A DNA stretch of 44,148 nucleotides from Thermodesulfobacteriota bacterium (GTDB lineage Bacteria > Desulfobacterota_D > UBA1144). Where the stretch lies: assembly GCA_030835345.1 (NCBI GenBank), contig JAURPH010000007.1:77542-121689 (forward strand). Reading direction: 5' to 3'. Positions 8,522 to 18,094 of the stretch are shown in pieces (position 1 is the stretch's first letter; every line of letters begins with the position of its first letter). The translations under genes and the position numbers were made by a program. The notes beneath the pieces were generated by a model, which worked only from the letters and a program-made list of their open reading frames with translations, ran no database searches and was not told the origin of the DNA.

Positions 8522-9610
8522 TTAGTTAATGGCCTCTACAAGTTGCGAGTCCTGAATATTAGATTGTCCTTCAGTGATAATTGTTAATTCATCGTAGTTA
8601 TTAAAATTCTCAATAGCACAATTTTCATTATCAATCCAATTTGGTTCAATTTCCTTTTTATATGCATAGCCATTATCATAGATAAAAATATAAAATTTGT
8701 TATTTATATTTAAGACTGCTTTCGACGGGAATATTAAATAATTTTCAAATGCTTCAGTTTCAATTTCAACCTCAACTACTTCACCTGGTAAAAAATTTTT
8801 ATTTTCATTATTTAACTTAAATTCTAATAAATATGAAAATACTGATTTATCAATTTCCTTGCTAGTTCCTAATATTTCTATCTCTGAATCGCTATTTATA
8901 ATGTTAATAGTAGATCTATTAATTTGAATGTTTTTTATATCTTCTGATTTTAGACTAACCTTACCAATAAGTTTTGAATAGTTTGAAAACTGAATTAACT
9001 GCTGTCCTTTTAAAATTTTCTGCCCAACATCAAAATAATATTTATTTATTGTTCCATCAAATGGAGCTTTAATATTAAGATTATCAAATTCCCATAAAAT
9101 CCTTCTGTAGGTTGCTTCTCTATTATCATATTCGGATTTAGCTTTTCTATATAAATTTTCCTTAGAGCTTAATTCATCCTTTGATATAATTTCCTTTTTA
9201 TACAAAGTTATAGCATTTTTATAATTTTTAGATTCCTCATCAAGGACAGCTTTATAGGCCGATAATATATCTTTAATCTCTTTAAGTTCTAGAAGTTTTC
9301 TTGTATCAGTCATTTCTAGGATTATCTCATCTTTTTTGACATAACTACCTATGTTATATGGTTTCTTTTTAATAGTTCCATCAACTTCTGATATAATGTT
9401 TATTTCTTTTTCACTGTATAATTTGGCAAAAACTCTAATTTTATTCGTAAAACTCCCAGGTTTTGAGGTAAAAACACTAACTTTTTCAATTTTTTCTTTG
9501 ACGATGGTTTCAACTTCCTTCCTGGTATCAAATTGAAGTTTATAGAGAGTAAATAGTACAGATATAAATACTATAAGTATGATAAGGAACTTTTTTCGTT
9601 TTAAAGCCAT
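8522..9610 (-). CDS. RND periplasmic adaptor (membrane fusion protein)
   Basis: 362 residues. One N-terminal membrane anchor (about 6-24) is followed by a beta/lipoyl half-motif, an alpha-helical hairpin rich in Lys and Glu (about 110-170), the second lipoyl half (LNIKAPFDGTINKYYFDVG) and a beta-barrel. This is the HlyD/AcrA-type architecture that links an RND pump to an outer-membrane channel. It is first in a two-gene operon with the permease and divergent from HU. Confidence 0.9.
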   Translation of the reverse strand: MALKRKKFLIILIVFISVLFTLYKLQFDTRKEVETIVKEKIEKVSVFTSKPGSFTNKIRVFAKLYSEKEINIISEVDGTIKKKPYNIGSYVKKDEIILEMTDTRKLLELKEIKDILSAYKAVLDEESKNYKNAITLYKKEIISKDELSSKENLYRKAKSEYDNREATYRRILWEFDNLNIKAPFDGTINKYYFDVGQKILKGQQLIQFSNYSKLIGKVSLKSEDIKNIQINRSTINIINSDSEIEILGTSKEIDKSVFSYLLEFKLNNENKNFLPGEVVEVEIETEAFENYLIFPSKAVLNINNKFYIFIYDNGYAYKKEIEPNWIDNENCAIENFNNYDELTIITEGQSNIQDSQLVEAIN

Positions 9611-9659
9611 TCTGTGCTTAAATATACATGATTTTGAATATAATTTTAAAATATAAAAT

Positions 9660-9688
9660 TTGCATTTTAATGATTAAAAAACTATATT
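9660..9688 (+). promoter_or_regulatory. Candidate promoter for the HU gene
   Basis: TTGCAT (9660-9665), a 17-bp spacer and TATATT (9683-9688). The -10 is good and the -35 matches only its TTG. The resulting leader of about 45 nt contains an inverted repeat (AAACAG at 9696-9701, CTGTTT at 9715-9720) and a strong AAAGGAGG ribosome site. Confidence 0.4.
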
Positions 9689-9738
9689 AAGAATTAAACA
9701 GGTTTATTTTACTACTGTTTCATAAAGGAGGCTTACTC

Positions 9739-10020
9739 ATGGCTGCATTAACAAAATCACAAATAGCAAGTTCATTGGCAGAATCTTTAGGAATCTCTAA
9801 GGCTGATGCAAATAGATATCTTGATACTTTTGCTGAACTAGCATGTTCTGAAGCAAAAAACAATGGATCATTCACCGTTCCTGGTTTAGGTAAATTAGTT
9901 CTAGTTGATAGAAAAGCTAGACAAGGAAGGAATCCACAAACTGGCGAGGTAATTCAAATACCAGCAAAGAAAGTTGTTAAGTTTAGGGTTTCAAAAGCCG
10001 CTAAAGATTCAGTTTTATAA
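9739..10020 (+). CDS. HU-family nucleoid DNA-binding protein
   Basis: A small histone-like protein of 93 residues that bends and compacts DNA as a dimer. It shows the HU/IHF signature: an N-terminal helix pair (TKSQIASSLAESLGISKADANRYLDTF), the FTVPGLGKLVLVDRKARQG strand/turn and the DNA-intercalating GRNPQTGE arm, followed by IPAKKVVKFRVSKAAKD. A consensus AAAGGAGG sits 7 bp before the ATG, predicting strong translation. It stands alone, with its own candidate promoter and a terminator. Confidence 0.95.
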   Translation: MAALTKSQIASSLAESLGISKADANRYLDTFAELACSEAKNNGSFTVPGLGKLVLVDRKARQGRNPQTGEVIQIPAKKVVKFRVSKAAKDSVL

Positions 10021-10027
10021 TTTTTTT

Positions 10028-10061
10028 ATGGGGCAAAATTAAAAATTTTGCCTCATTTTTT
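10028..10061 (+). terminator. Intrinsic terminator of the HU gene
   Basis: A 13-bp stem with one G-U pair (10028-10040 paired with 10044-10056, AAA loop) followed by a T-run to 10061, starting 7 bp after the HU stop. It overlaps the last codons of convergent coaBC, so one sequence serves as terminator and coding end. Confidence 0.8.
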
Positions 10062-11244
10062 CAATTTTTGAAGCTAATTTTTTAGCTAGGTCATTTTTAT
10101 CAATTAATCCAAGTTCGTCTATGTTTCCAGACGAATCAATTAAGAAACTAAAATTTGAACTTTGCCCAAAACCACTATTTTTTTTAGAGATATCGTTCGC
10201 AACAATAAGGTCTAGATTTTTACTATTTATCTTCTTCTTTGCATTCTCAACTACATTCTGTGTTTCCGCAGCAAATCCAACTATGATTTGATTTTCTTTT
10301 TTATTTTCACCAATGTATTTTAATACATCAATATTTTTTTCTAACTCTACCCTGAAAACATCATCAGATTTTTTTACCTTGTTGTCTAGTCTTGTGCTAA
10401 AACGATAGTCGCCTACAGCTGCAGTTTTAATAACCAAGCTATATTTATTTAAATTTTTTGATATTTCATTTCTCATCTCTTCTGCTGTAGTAATTTCTTT
10501 GTATGAATCAAATTTATCAAAATTAACTTCATTGTATCCTGCTACAATATTTATCTTCGCACCCTTTGATTGGAACTCTTCAGCAATACAATAGCCCATT
10601 ACTCCAGTTGACGGATTCGAGATAAATCTTACTGGGTCCATATACTCTCGTGTAGCACCAGCTGTTATGAGAACATTTTCTTTTTTCAGGGATTTATTTT
10701 GAACTTTTTTTTTTATTATTTCCATTATAGTTTCTAGATTTGCCAGTCTGCCTTTTCCAATCCAACCACAGGCTAATGCACCGCTATCAGGCTCAACAAT
10801 ATGAATACCATTTTTAATCAATTTCTTTATATTGTCTTGTATTAGATTATTTTCATACATATTAACATTCATAGCAGGGCATAATATAATTTGAGACTTT
10901 GATGCGAGCAATACATTTAATAATAGATTGTCAGCAATTCCATTCGCATATTTGGAAATAAAATTTGCGGTTGCAGGACAAATTACTATTAAATCATTTT
11001 CGTCCGCAAGCTGAATATGAGATATTCCAGATTCTTCTAAATCATACATGTCATCTGCTACTTTATTTCCTGTAAGATATTGAAATGTTAACGATGATAC
11101 AAATTTTTTAGCATTGTTAGTCATTACAACTTTTACTTGAGCACCTTCTTTAATTATCATTCTTGATAATTCACATGCTTTATAAGCTGAAATTCCTCCA
11201 GTGACTCCAAGAACAATTTTTTTCCCTTTTAATTCTCCACTCAT
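10039..11244 (-). CDS. coaBC: Bifunctional phosphopantothenoylcysteine decarboxylase/synthase
   Basis: Catalyses two steps of coenzyme A synthesis: ligation of cysteine to 4'-phosphopantothenate (CoaB) and FMN-dependent decarboxylation (CoaC). The N-terminal flavoprotein domain (about 1-180) shows [14 protein letters not shown], the [20 protein letters not shown] active-site region and [11 protein letters not shown]. The C-terminal synthetase domain (from about 188) has [20 protein letters not shown] and AAVGDYR. The 401 residues are full length. It overlaps ilvD by 4 bp and is last in the sod-ilvD-coaBC operon. Confidence 0.95.
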   Translation of the reverse strand: MSGELKGKKIVLGVTGGISAYKACELSRMIIKEGAQVKVVMTNNAKKFVSSLTFQYLTGNKVADDMYDLEESGISHIQLADENDLIVICPATANFISKYANGIADNLLLNVLLASKSQIILCPAMNVNMYENNLIQDNIKKLIKNGIHIVEPDSGALACGWIGKGRLANLETIMEIIKKKVQNKSLKKENVLITAGATREYMDPVRFISNPSTGVMGYCIAEEFQSKGAKINIVAGYNEVNFDKFDSYKEITTAEEMRNEISKNLNKYSLVIKTAAVGDYRFSTRLDNKVKKSDDVFRVELEKNIDVLKYIGENKKENQIIVGFAAETQNVVENAKKKINSKNLDLIVANDISKKNSGFGQSSNFSFLIDSSGNIDELGLIDKNDLAKKLASKIEKMRQNF

Positions 11245-12920
11245 TTTTTGACCCTATCCGTGACGGCACCTTCTGAGGCAGAACTAACTAAAATAGAATA
11301 TTTATATAATGCTCCTGACAAATGAGATCTGCTAGGTTGTTTCCATTTCATTTTACGCTTATTGAGTTCATTCTTACTAATAAGAACATCAAGCTTTTTT
11401 GTTTTTGAATCTATTCTGATTACATCACCATTTTTAACTAAAGCGAGAGGTCCGCCCTCAAAAGCCTCTGGTGTTATATGTCCAACTACAAACCCATGTG
11501 TCCCACCAGAAAACCTACCATCAGTTATCAGGGCAACATCTGACCCTAGTCCTTGTCCCATAATCGCTGAGGTAGGGGCTAACATTTCTCTCATACCAGG
11601 CCCACCCTTTGGTCCCTCATATCTTATAACAATCACTGAACCTTTTTTAATTTTTTTGTTTAATATTGCATTCATACATTGTTCTTCAGAGTTGAATACA
11701 ATTGCTTTACCTTCAAAATCTAGACCTTCTTTTCCTGATATTTTTGCAACTGATCCTTCAGGCGAAAGATTTCCTTTTAGTACCACAATATGACTATCTT
11801 TTTTAATTGGACTTCTTATAGGTTTAATTACATCATTACCTAAAATATCTTTTACATTTTTTAAGTTTTCTTTTACAGTTTTTCCAGTAACAGTCATGCA
11901 GTCACCATGGAGGAGTTTTGCATTTAAAAGTCTCTTTAATAATGGTGGCAGTCCTCCAATTTCACAAAATTTTGCCATCATATGAGTTCCGCTTGGCTTC
12001 AAATCCGCTAAAACAGGAATTTTTTTTCCAATTTTATTAAAATCATTAATATTCAATTTCACTTTTGCTGCGTCAGCCATAGCTAGTAAATGAAGAACAG
12101 CATTTGTAGAACCCCCTAAGGCTATCGTTACAGTAATAGCATTTTCGAATGCTTCCCTTGTCATGATGTCCCTAGGCTTTATATCTTTAGCGATTAGCTT
12201 CACTAGTTGTTTGCCTGAGTTAATACAATCATCTTTTTTGTTCTTTGATACAGCGATTTGGGTAGAACTACCAGGCAAGCTCATCCCTAGTGCTTCAATT
12301 GCTGATGCCATAGTATTTGCGGTGTACATACCACCACATGAACCAGGACCAGGTATAGCTGCTTTTTCTATATCAGTTAATTCTGATTTAGAAATTTCCT
12401 TATTTGAATAGGCACCTACCGCTTCAAATACTGATACAACATCTATTGGTTTTTTCTTATATTGACCAGGCATTATTGATCCACCATAAATAAAAATAGA
12501 TGGCCTATTTAATCTTGCCATTGCAATCAAGCAGCCTGGCATATTTTTATCACAACCTCCAATAGTAAGTATTCCATCAAAGCCTTCAGCCCCAGATACA
12601 GTTTCAATAGAATCAGCTATCACCTCCCTTGAAATTAGAGAGTATTTCATTCCAGGAGTTCCCATTGATATGCCATCAGAAACTGTAATAGTATTAAAAA
12701 TTATAGCTTTTCCACCATTTGTATTTGCGCCTTTTGCCGCATGATCGGCTAATAAATTAATATGCATATTGCAAGGTGTTACCATTGCCCAGGTTGAGGC
12801 AATACCAATTATTGGCTTATTAAAATCATTATTCTCAAAGCCTACAGCTCTTAGCATAGCTCTATTTGGTGCTTTATCAGCACCATTGGTAACATAAGAT
12901 GAATATTTTTTTTTGGTCAT
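11241..12920 (-). CDS. ilvD: Dihydroxy-acid dehydratase
   Basis: Fe-S dehydratase of valine, isoleucine and leucine synthesis, which removes water from 2,3-dihydroxy-carboxylic acids. The 559 residues are full length. The cluster cysteines are visible at Cys50 (TPCNMH), Cys123 ([10 protein letters not shown]) and Cys195 ([14 protein letters not shown]), with the C-terminal [15 protein letters not shown] motif. Enzymes of this family are known to be sensitive to oxidants. The gene starts 6 bp after the superoxide dismutase gene, so expression is likely linked. Confidence 0.96.
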   Translation of the reverse strand: MTKKKYSSYVTNGADKAPNRAMLRAVGFENNDFNKPIIGIASTWAMVTPCNMHINLLADHAAKGANTNGGKAIIFNTITVSDGISMGTPGMKYSLISREVIADSIETVSGAEGFDGILTIGGCDKNMPGCLIAMARLNRPSIFIYGGSIMPGQYKKKPIDVVSVFEAVGAYSNKEISKSELTDIEKAAIPGPGSCGGMYTANTMASAIEALGMSLPGSSTQIAVSKNKKDDCINSGKQLVKLIAKDIKPRDIMTREAFENAITVTIALGGSTNAVLHLLAMADAAKVKLNINDFNKIGKKIPVLADLKPSGTHMMAKFCEIGGLPPLLKRLLNAKLLHGDCMTVTGKTVKENLKNVKDILGNDVIKPIRSPIKKDSHIVVLKGNLSPEGSVAKISGKEGLDFEGKAIVFNSEEQCMNAILNKKIKKGSVIVIRYEGPKGGPGMREMLAPTSAIMGQGLGSDVALITDGRFSGGTHGFVVGHITPEAFEGGPLALVKNGDVIRIDSKTKKLDVLISKNELNKRKMKWKQPSRSHLSGALYKYSILVSSASEGAVTDRVKK

Positions 12921-12926
12921 AATCTT

Positions 12927-13529
12927 TTAACTTAAATTTTTTTCTACTTCATTCCAATTAATTATATTCCAGAATGCATTTATATAATCTGGTCTTTTAT
13001 TTTGATAATTCAAATAATAGGCATGTTCCCATACATCTATTCCAAGTAAAGGAGTCAAGCCAGCTGATAATGGACTATCTTGATTTGGAGTAGACATTGT
13101 TACAAGTTTTCCACTTTTATCCTGGCATAGCCATCCCCATCCACTTCCAAATTGTTTAGTAGCTTTCTCTCCAAAATCTTTTTTAAAATTCTCAAAATCT
13201 CCAAAGCTTTCATTTATTTTAGTAAGTAATTGGCCTGATGGAGTACCACCAGAATTTGGTCCAATTGTTCTCCAGAAAAGTGAATGATTGGCATGTCCTC
13301 CTCCACCATTTCTAACTGCACCTCTTATTGATTCAGGAATATTTTCAAGATTTATTAAAAGATCTTCAACAGTCTTTTCAAATAATTCGGGATAATTCTC
13401 TAATGCAATATTCAAGTTGTTGATATATGTTTGATGATGTTTGGTGTGATGAATTTCCATCGTTTTTGCATCTATGTGTGGTTCTAGTTCATTATAACCA
13501 TAATTTAGTTCAGGTAATGTATGTGCCAT
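12927..13529 (-). CDS. sodA: Superoxide dismutase, Mn-type signature
   Basis: Converts superoxide to oxygen and peroxide. 200 residues with the Fe/Mn-SOD metal ligands: His in HHTKHHQTY, His in [12 protein letters not shown], and Asp/His in [18 protein letters not shown]. The GGGG before HANH and a Gln in TPNQDSPL are features of manganese enzymes rather than iron ones (which have a Gln in the NAAQ context), so I call it Mn-type; metal use is inference. No signal peptide, so cytoplasmic. A GGAGG site sits 6 bp before the ATG. First gene of an operon with ilvD and coaBC. Confidence 0.94.
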   Translation of the reverse strand: MAHTLPELNYGYNELEPHIDAKTMEIHHTKHHQTYINNLNIALENYPELFEKTVEDLLINLENIPESIRGAVRNGGGGHANHSLFWRTIGPNSGGTPSGQLLTKINESFGDFENFKKDFGEKATKQFGSGWGWLCQDKSGKLVTMSTPNQDSPLSAGLTPLLGIDVWEHAYYLNYQNKRPDYINAFWNIINWNEVEKNLS

Positions 13530-13599
13530 TTAAAGCCTCCGAAAAAAAATTTTATTATATAAATATACCTTAGTCCTTCTTTAATTAAATTCTTTATAG

Positions 13600-14481
13600 T
13601 TAATTTTTTAATAAAGAATAAGACAATATTTTATAAGCCAACTTAGCTGCTAGGAAGTTGCAGGAGTGCATTGATTTGATTGGAGAAAGTTCGCATATAT
13701 CTGCTCCGTATATTTTTGATGATCTTGAAGCTACTTCTAAAACTTTAATAACATCATTCCAAAATAGTCCTCCAGGCTCAGGAGTTCCGGTTGCAGGCAT
13801 TAAGCTGCTATCAAAAGCATCTATGTCAAAAGTTATATAGAGCTTTTTATCTTTTAGTTTTCTTTCAAGCTTATTTAAATTCCATTTGTCGATATCTTGG
13901 GCTAGAAAAGAAGTTATTCTTTTTTTGTTATTGTTGCAATAAGAGGCTTCATATTTTGACATGCTCCTTACCCCTATCGATATTAAGTCAATATTTTTAT
14001 TGTCTAAGGATCTTCTCATAGCACAAGCATGAGAATAATGGTTATTCTCATATGAATTTCTTAAGTCAGCATGAGCATCAAATTGAAGAATTGTTAGGCT
14101 TTTTTCTTTTTTTAAAAGAGCTTCAATACAAGCACTTGTAATTGTATGTTCTCCTCCAAGTGTTAATGGGAATTTGTTTAAACTCAAAACTTGTTCAATA
14201 ATCCTCTTTAATTTTATTAGCCCATCAGCTTCCTTCTTTGGGATAGAAGGTTTTTTTAAAGTAAGAGGCAAGATTGTTTCAAAGGGTTCACATTTAAAAT
14301 GTTCATCATATAGCTCTAATTGCCGAGATGCTTTTAAAATTTCTTCCGGCCCTTTCGATGTCCCCTTTCCGTAGCTCACGGTTTTCTCATAGCCAAAAGG
14401 AATTATAATTGCATTAGATTTTGCCAGAGAGGAGTTCTCTATACCTAAGAAGTTTTTTCTTGAGTCATAAAAATTAAGCAT
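13600..14481 (-). CDS. speB: Agmatinase/arginase-family ureohydrolase, probably agmatinase
   Basis: A binuclear-metal hydrolase that cleaves a guanidino group to urea; agmatine to putrescine is the likely reaction. The metal motifs are all present: GGEHT, QFDAHADLRNSYENNHYSHACAMRR, TFDIDAFD and GTGTPEPGG. The last resembles agmatinases more than arginases, though the substrate cannot be fixed from sequence. Its ATG lies inside the end of ispF (8-bp overlap), so it is translated from the yacL-ispD-ispF message. No arginine decarboxylase gene is in the window. Confidence 0.88.
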   Translation of the reverse strand: MLNFYDSRKNFLGIENSSLAKSNAIIIPFGYEKTVSYGKGTSKGPEEILKASRQLELYDEHFKCEPFETILPLTLKKPSIPKKEADGLIKLKRIIEQVLSLNKFPLTLGGEHTITSACIEALLKKEKSLTILQFDAHADLRNSYENNHYSHACAMRRSLDNKNIDLISIGVRSMSKYEASYCNNNKKRITSFLAQDIDKWNLNKLERKLKDKKLYITFDIDAFDSSLMPATGTPEPGGLFWNDVIKVLEVASRSSKIYGADICELSPIKSMHSCNFLAAKLAYKILSYSLLKN

Positions 14482-14953
14482 TTTTTTGAATTAATACAAT
14501 GGATTTTGAAGCTATTGCTTTATCATTTCCAATCTCTCCAAGTTTTTCATGAGTAGTCGCTTTAATTGATATTTTATTTGGATTAATTTTCATTATTAAT
14601 GATAGTGAATTTTGAATCTTCTTTTTATAGCCTTTTAGGTTTGGTTTTTCGCAAATAACTGTTGAGTCTACATTACACACTTCGTAATTGTTATCTTTAA
14701 GAATTTTCATAATTTTTTTTAAAAAATTACTACTCTTTTTATTTTTATTTTTTGGATCTTTATCACTGAAATGTTCGCCAATATCACCATCATTTAAGGC
14801 ACCTAAAATTGCATCACATATTGAATGAATTAACACATCAGCATCTGAGTGACCGGCTAATCCGTTATTTTTTGAAATTAGCAAACCACCTAAAAAAAGT
14901 TTTCGGCTTTTTTCTTTTCTATGAATATCATAACCCAAACCAACTCTATACAT
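14474..14953 (-). CDS. ispF: 2-C-methyl-D-erythritol 2,4-cyclodiphosphate synthase
   Basis: Cyclises CDP-methylerythritol phosphate in the non-mevalonate isoprenoid pathway. 159 residues. The zinc ligands are in GYDIH (Asp9, His11) and GHSDADVLIHSICDAILGAL, with DIGEHFSD following. The C-terminal KATTHEKLG is typical. It starts 1 bp after ispD, the enzyme acting two steps earlier. Confidence 0.95.
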   Translation of the reverse strand: MYRVGLGYDIHRKEKSRKLFLGGLLISKNNGLAGHSDADVLIHSICDAILGALNDGDIGEHFSDKDPKNKNKKSSNFLKKIMKILKDNNYEVCNVDSTVICEKPNLKGYKKKIQNSLSLIMKINPNKISIKATTHEKLGEIGNDKAIASKSIVLIQKNA

Positions 14954-14954
14954 T

Positions 14955-15647
14955 TTATTTCACCTTTAATGCTTTAAAAATTTTTAAATCCTCTTTAGTG
15001 GTAATTTTTATATTATTTTCATCCATTTTAAATGTTTGCACACTGAAACCATTTTTTTCAACCATTTCAGACTCATCTGTAAAATTGATATTTGATTTTT
15101 TAATTTTCTTATAGCAATTTGTTATAACTTCTGTTTTAAAAATTTGTGGAGTTTGAGATATATATAAGTCATCTCGAGGGATAGTTTTTAAAACTAATTT
15201 TCCATGTACATTTTTTATTGTTGATGTAATTTTTGATACTGGTATGATTCCATCACTTTTTCCAATTTGAGTCATCATTTGATTTATATAATTAAAATTA
15301 AAATTTGGTCTTACAGCATCGTGGATTCCAACAAAAGGGGTGTCAATTTGAGACATACTAAAAGCTTTTTTTACTGTTTTAAATCTTGAATTTTCACCAT
15401 CTATAAGATTTATTTTCTTTTTAATTTTAAATTTTTTAAATAAATTCAAAAAATAGGTGTCATTTATATCAGCACTTTTTGCAACTATTATTCTTTTTAT
15501 CAATGATATTTTATCCATTTCAATAATGTTGTATAAAAAAATCGGAATATTTTTTATTTTTATGTATTGTTTTGGGACTTTGGATGCTTCGAATCTTAAG
15601 CCCTTACCCCCAGATGCAAGGATTATTGATAACTCCTTTTTTACCAT
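14955..15647 (-). CDS. ispD: 2-C-methyl-D-erythritol 4-phosphate cytidylyltransferase
   Basis: Transfers CMP to methylerythritol phosphate. 230 residues. The N-terminal nucleotide loop ILASGGKGLRFEASKVPKQY is the IspD/cytidylyltransferase signature, with a slightly extended loop. GIHDAVRPN and TIPRDDLYISQTPQIF are further IspD motifs. It lies between yacL and ispF, the usual order in many bacteria. Very Lys/Ile/Asn-rich, reflecting strong A+T bias. Confidence 0.93.
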   Translation of the reverse strand: MVKKELSIILASGGKGLRFEASKVPKQYIKIKNIPIFLYNIIEMDKISLIKRIIVAKSADINDTYFLNLFKKFKIKKKINLIDGENSRFKTVKKAFSMSQIDTPFVGIHDAVRPNFNFNYINQMMTQIGKSDGIIPVSKITSTIKNVHGKLVLKTIPRDDLYISQTPQIFKTEVITNCYKKIKKSNINFTDESEMVEKNGFSVQTFKMDENNIKITTKEDLKIFKALKVK

Positions 15648-15650
15648 ACT

Positions 15651-16676
15651 TTAATTGGCACCAGAAATTGAGTTATCTTTGTCTCTGAGATCTGCAACTT
15701 TAGAAAAAATCATTCTCCCCGTTGGGGTTTGGATAACACTTGTTATTATAAGATTTACGTCTTTATTGATATGCCTTTTTCCGTTATCTATTACAACCAT
15801 TGTTCCATCATCAAGATATCCTACACCTTGATTTTCGTCTTTACCTTCTTTAATTACTTTGATACTCATATGTTCACCTGGAAGAATCACAGGTCTTAGG
15901 GAGTTTGCAAGTTGATTTACATTCAGAACTTTAACACCTTGAAGATTTGCAACTTTTGTTAAATTAAAGTCATGTGTAACCAAGTGGCTTTTTAATTCTT
16001 TTGCAAGCCTTACTAGTTTTAAGTCTACTTCTTTTATATTGGTGAAGTCTCTATCAACAATTTTAACTTTTAAGTTCTTTTGCTCTTGCATTTTTTTTAA
16101 AGTTTCCATACCTCTTCTACCTCTAACTTTTTTTAGATTATCGTTAGAGTCAGCTATCCATTGTAATTCTCTAATTACAAATTGTGGGACGATGATTGTT
16201 CCTTCCAAAAAACCAACTTCAGAAACATCTGAAATCCTTCCATCAATTATTGCACTTGTGTCTAGAATTTTCCCCAAATAGAAATCACTTTCTTGAGTAT
16301 TTTTTGGATCGGGATTTGAACCCTTTTTTAATCCTACAGCAATACCAAGACAAAGTATTGAAAGAAAAACTATAGGATAGGTATATGGTGGATATTTTAT
16401 GCTTAAACCTATTATTTCTGAGAAATATGCAAAAGTCAGAAAAAAAAGTAGTGCAGCTCCAGTGCCTATTGTTGCGCCAACTAATGCTTTCGCACTTAAA
16501 TCACTAAAAAGTTTTTCAGAATAATAAACAAAAAAGAAAGTTATGAGACCACAAAAAAGACCTATTCCAACTGAGTAGGGTAGTATTAAATTTCCAGCAT
16601 CTTTGAGACTAGTTAAAGTTATATAAAATCCAGCTATTGAACTTATAATTGAGAAAATAATCCTTAATGGAGTCAT
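15651..16676 (-). CDS. Membrane-anchored PIN/TRAM-domain protein (YacL-like)
   Basis: 341 residues. Four N-terminal membrane segments (within about 1-115) are followed by a PIN-type nuclease fold (KILDTSAIIDGRISDV with acidic residues, later LVTHDFNLTKVANLQGVKVL) and a C-terminal TRAM RNA-binding domain (GEHMSIKVIKEGKDENQGVGYLDDG). This matches the Bacillus YacL family, whose exact role is unsettled but which looks like a membrane-tethered RNase. It heads the yacL-ispD-ispF-speB run. Confidence 0.9.
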   Translation of the reverse strand: MTPLRIIFSIISSIAGFYITLTSLKDAGNLILPYSVGIGLFCGLITFFFVYYSEKLFSDLSAKALVGATIGTGAALLFFLTFAYFSEIIGLSIKYPPYTYPIVFLSILCLGIAVGLKKGSNPDPKNTQESDFYLGKILDTSAIIDGRISDVSEVGFLEGTIIVPQFVIRELQWIADSNDNLKKVRGRRGMETLKKMQEQKNLKVKIVDRDFTNIKEVDLKLVRLAKELKSHLVTHDFNLTKVANLQGVKVLNVNQLANSLRPVILPGEHMSIKVIKEGKDENQGVGYLDDGTMVVIDNGKRHINKDVNLIITSVIQTPTGRMIFSKVADLRDKDNSISGAN

Positions 16677-16730
16677 CTATAAATTATAAATAATTGCAAT
16701 CATTTAACAAGTTTGTACTGATATATCTGT

Positions 16731-16784
16731 TTGACATAAGTAAATTATGATATTCTTTATTAACATCAAAAATTTGCATATACT
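16731..16784 (+). promoter_or_regulatory. Candidate promoter region for purB
   Basis: A perfect -35 hexamer TTGACA at 16731-16736 lacks a good -10 at 17 bp (TATTCT at 14 bp is the nearest). A second candidate -10, TATACT (16779-16784), is 11 bp before the ATG at 16796 and would give a leader of only a few bases. No clear ribosome site is present, so purB may be poorly led or near-leaderless. Confidence 0.3.
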
Positions 16785-16795
16785 TTGGACTAAAT

Positions 16796-18094
16796 ATGAT
16801 AGCAAGATATTCAACTAAAGAAATGACAGACATTTGGTCAGATCAAAATAAATATCAGAAATGGCTTGATATCGAAATCGCAGTTTGCGAGGCATGGGCT
16901 CACTATGGGTTTGTACCAAAAAAATCATTAAATAATATTAAAAAGAAAGCGAATTTTAATGTAAAAAAAATAAATAAAATTGAGAAAGTTGTTAAACACG
17001 ATGTGATTGCCTTCACAACCAATCTCGCAGAATACATAGGAAAGGATTCAAGGTTTATTCATTTAGGCCTGACCTCATCTGATGTGCTAGACACTGCATT
17101 TTCATTACAAATTAAAGAATCAGGAAATTTGATTCTGAATGAAGTTAATGAATTTATAAAAATTTTAACAAAGCTATCCAAGAAATATATAGAAACTCCA
17201 GTAATGGGGAGATCTCATGGTATTCATGCAGAGGTTACTACCTTTGGATTAATAATGGCAAATTGGCTCGATGAGGCAAAAAGAGCAAAAAAGAGATTGC
17301 TTAATTCTATAAAAATTTGCAGTGTTGGACAGTTTTCTGGTGCAGTAGGGACATATTCAAATATTCAACCTAAAATTGAACTTAAAGCCTGTAGGTTGTT
17401 AGGACTTAAACCAGTAGATATATCGAGCCAAATTATTAATCGAGATGTTTATGCAGACTTTTTTGTTTCATTAGCTTTTATTGCTAGCTGCATAGAGAGG
17501 ATTTCCGTTCAAATTAGGCATATGCAAAGAACTGAGGTGCTCGAGGTTGAAGAGCCATTCACTAAAGGGCAAAAAGGTTCGTCCGCAATGCCACATAAAA
17601 GAAACCCAATACTTTCAGAGAATCTTTCTGGATTGGCTCGATATGTAAGATCTAATCTTGCCCCAGCATTTGAAAATATTCCCCTTTGGCATGAAAGAGA
17701 TATAAGTCACTCGTCAGTTGAAAGAGTCATTGCTCCAGACTCATCAATAGCCATTCATTTTATGCTTCGAAGAGTTAATGGAATGCTAAAAGGGCTCAAT
17801 GTTTATAAAAAAACTATGTTAAAAAACATCTATATTACAAATGGAATTATCTTTTCTCAAAATGTTTTAATCAAGCTAATTGAAAAAGGAATTACTAGAG
17901 AAGAATCCTATAAGTTAGTTCAAAAGAATGCCCATTATGCTTGGGATCAGAATAAAGACTTTAAAACTGTTCTTGGTGAAGACAAAAATATTTTATCTCT
18001 ATTAAGCTTAGACGAAATTGAAAGTTGCTTTAAATTTAATAATTTGTTTGATAATGCTAAGGAAATTTTAAAAAAGGTGATAAATTCTAAATGA
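16796..18094 (+). CDS. purB: Adenylosuccinate lyase
   Basis: Fumarase/aspartase-superfamily enzyme acting twice in purine synthesis, releasing fumarate from SAICAR and from adenylosuccinate. 432 residues with the superfamily signature GSSAMPHKRNP (about 260-270), a GRSHGIHAE active-site His region and LGLTSSDVLDT. The start MIARYSTKEM matches the family's usual N-terminus. Its stop overlaps the next ATG by 4 bp. Confidence 0.96.
   Translation: MIARYSTKEMTDIWSDQNKYQKWLDIEIAVCEAWAHYGFVPKKSLNNIKKKANFNVKKINKIEKVVKHDVIAFTTNLAEYIGKDSRFIHLGLTSSDVLDTAFSLQIKESGNLILNEVNEFIKILTKLSKKYIETPVMGRSHGIHAEVTTFGLIMANWLDEAKRAKKRLLNSIKICSVGQFSGAVGTYSNIQPKIELKACRLLGLKPVDISSQIINRDVYADFFVSLAFIASCIERISVQIRHMQRTEVLEVEEPFTKGQKGSSAMPHKRNPILSENLSGLARYVRSNLAPAFENIPLWHERDISHSSVERVIAPDSSIAIHFMLRRVNGMLKGLNVYKKTMLKNIYITNGIIFSQNVLIKLIEKGITREESYKLVQKNAHYAWDQNKDFKTVLGEDKNILSLLSLDEIESCFKFNNLFDNAKEILKKVINSK

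Noticed and set aside
11362-11793. 143-codon frame antisense to ilvD
   Set aside because: Ser/Pro-rich composition typical of the reverse complement of a conserved gene; no start signals.
13589-13619. Hairpin ATTCTTTA/TAAAGAAT between sod and speB
   Set aside because: A pure A+T-rich 8-bp stem with a long loop, overlapping the speB stop; expected by chance in such DNA.
14809-15114. 101-codon frame antisense to ispF and ispD
   Set aside because: Phe/Leu-rich translation of a Lys/Asn-rich gene's opposite strand; both minus-strand genes are firmly identified.
16677-16795. tRNA or small RNA in the longer intergenic gaps (also 9611-9738, 21907-22034, 37337-37483)
   Set aside because: No cloverleaf, T-loop consensus or stable GC-rich folding seen; the gaps look like promoter regions.
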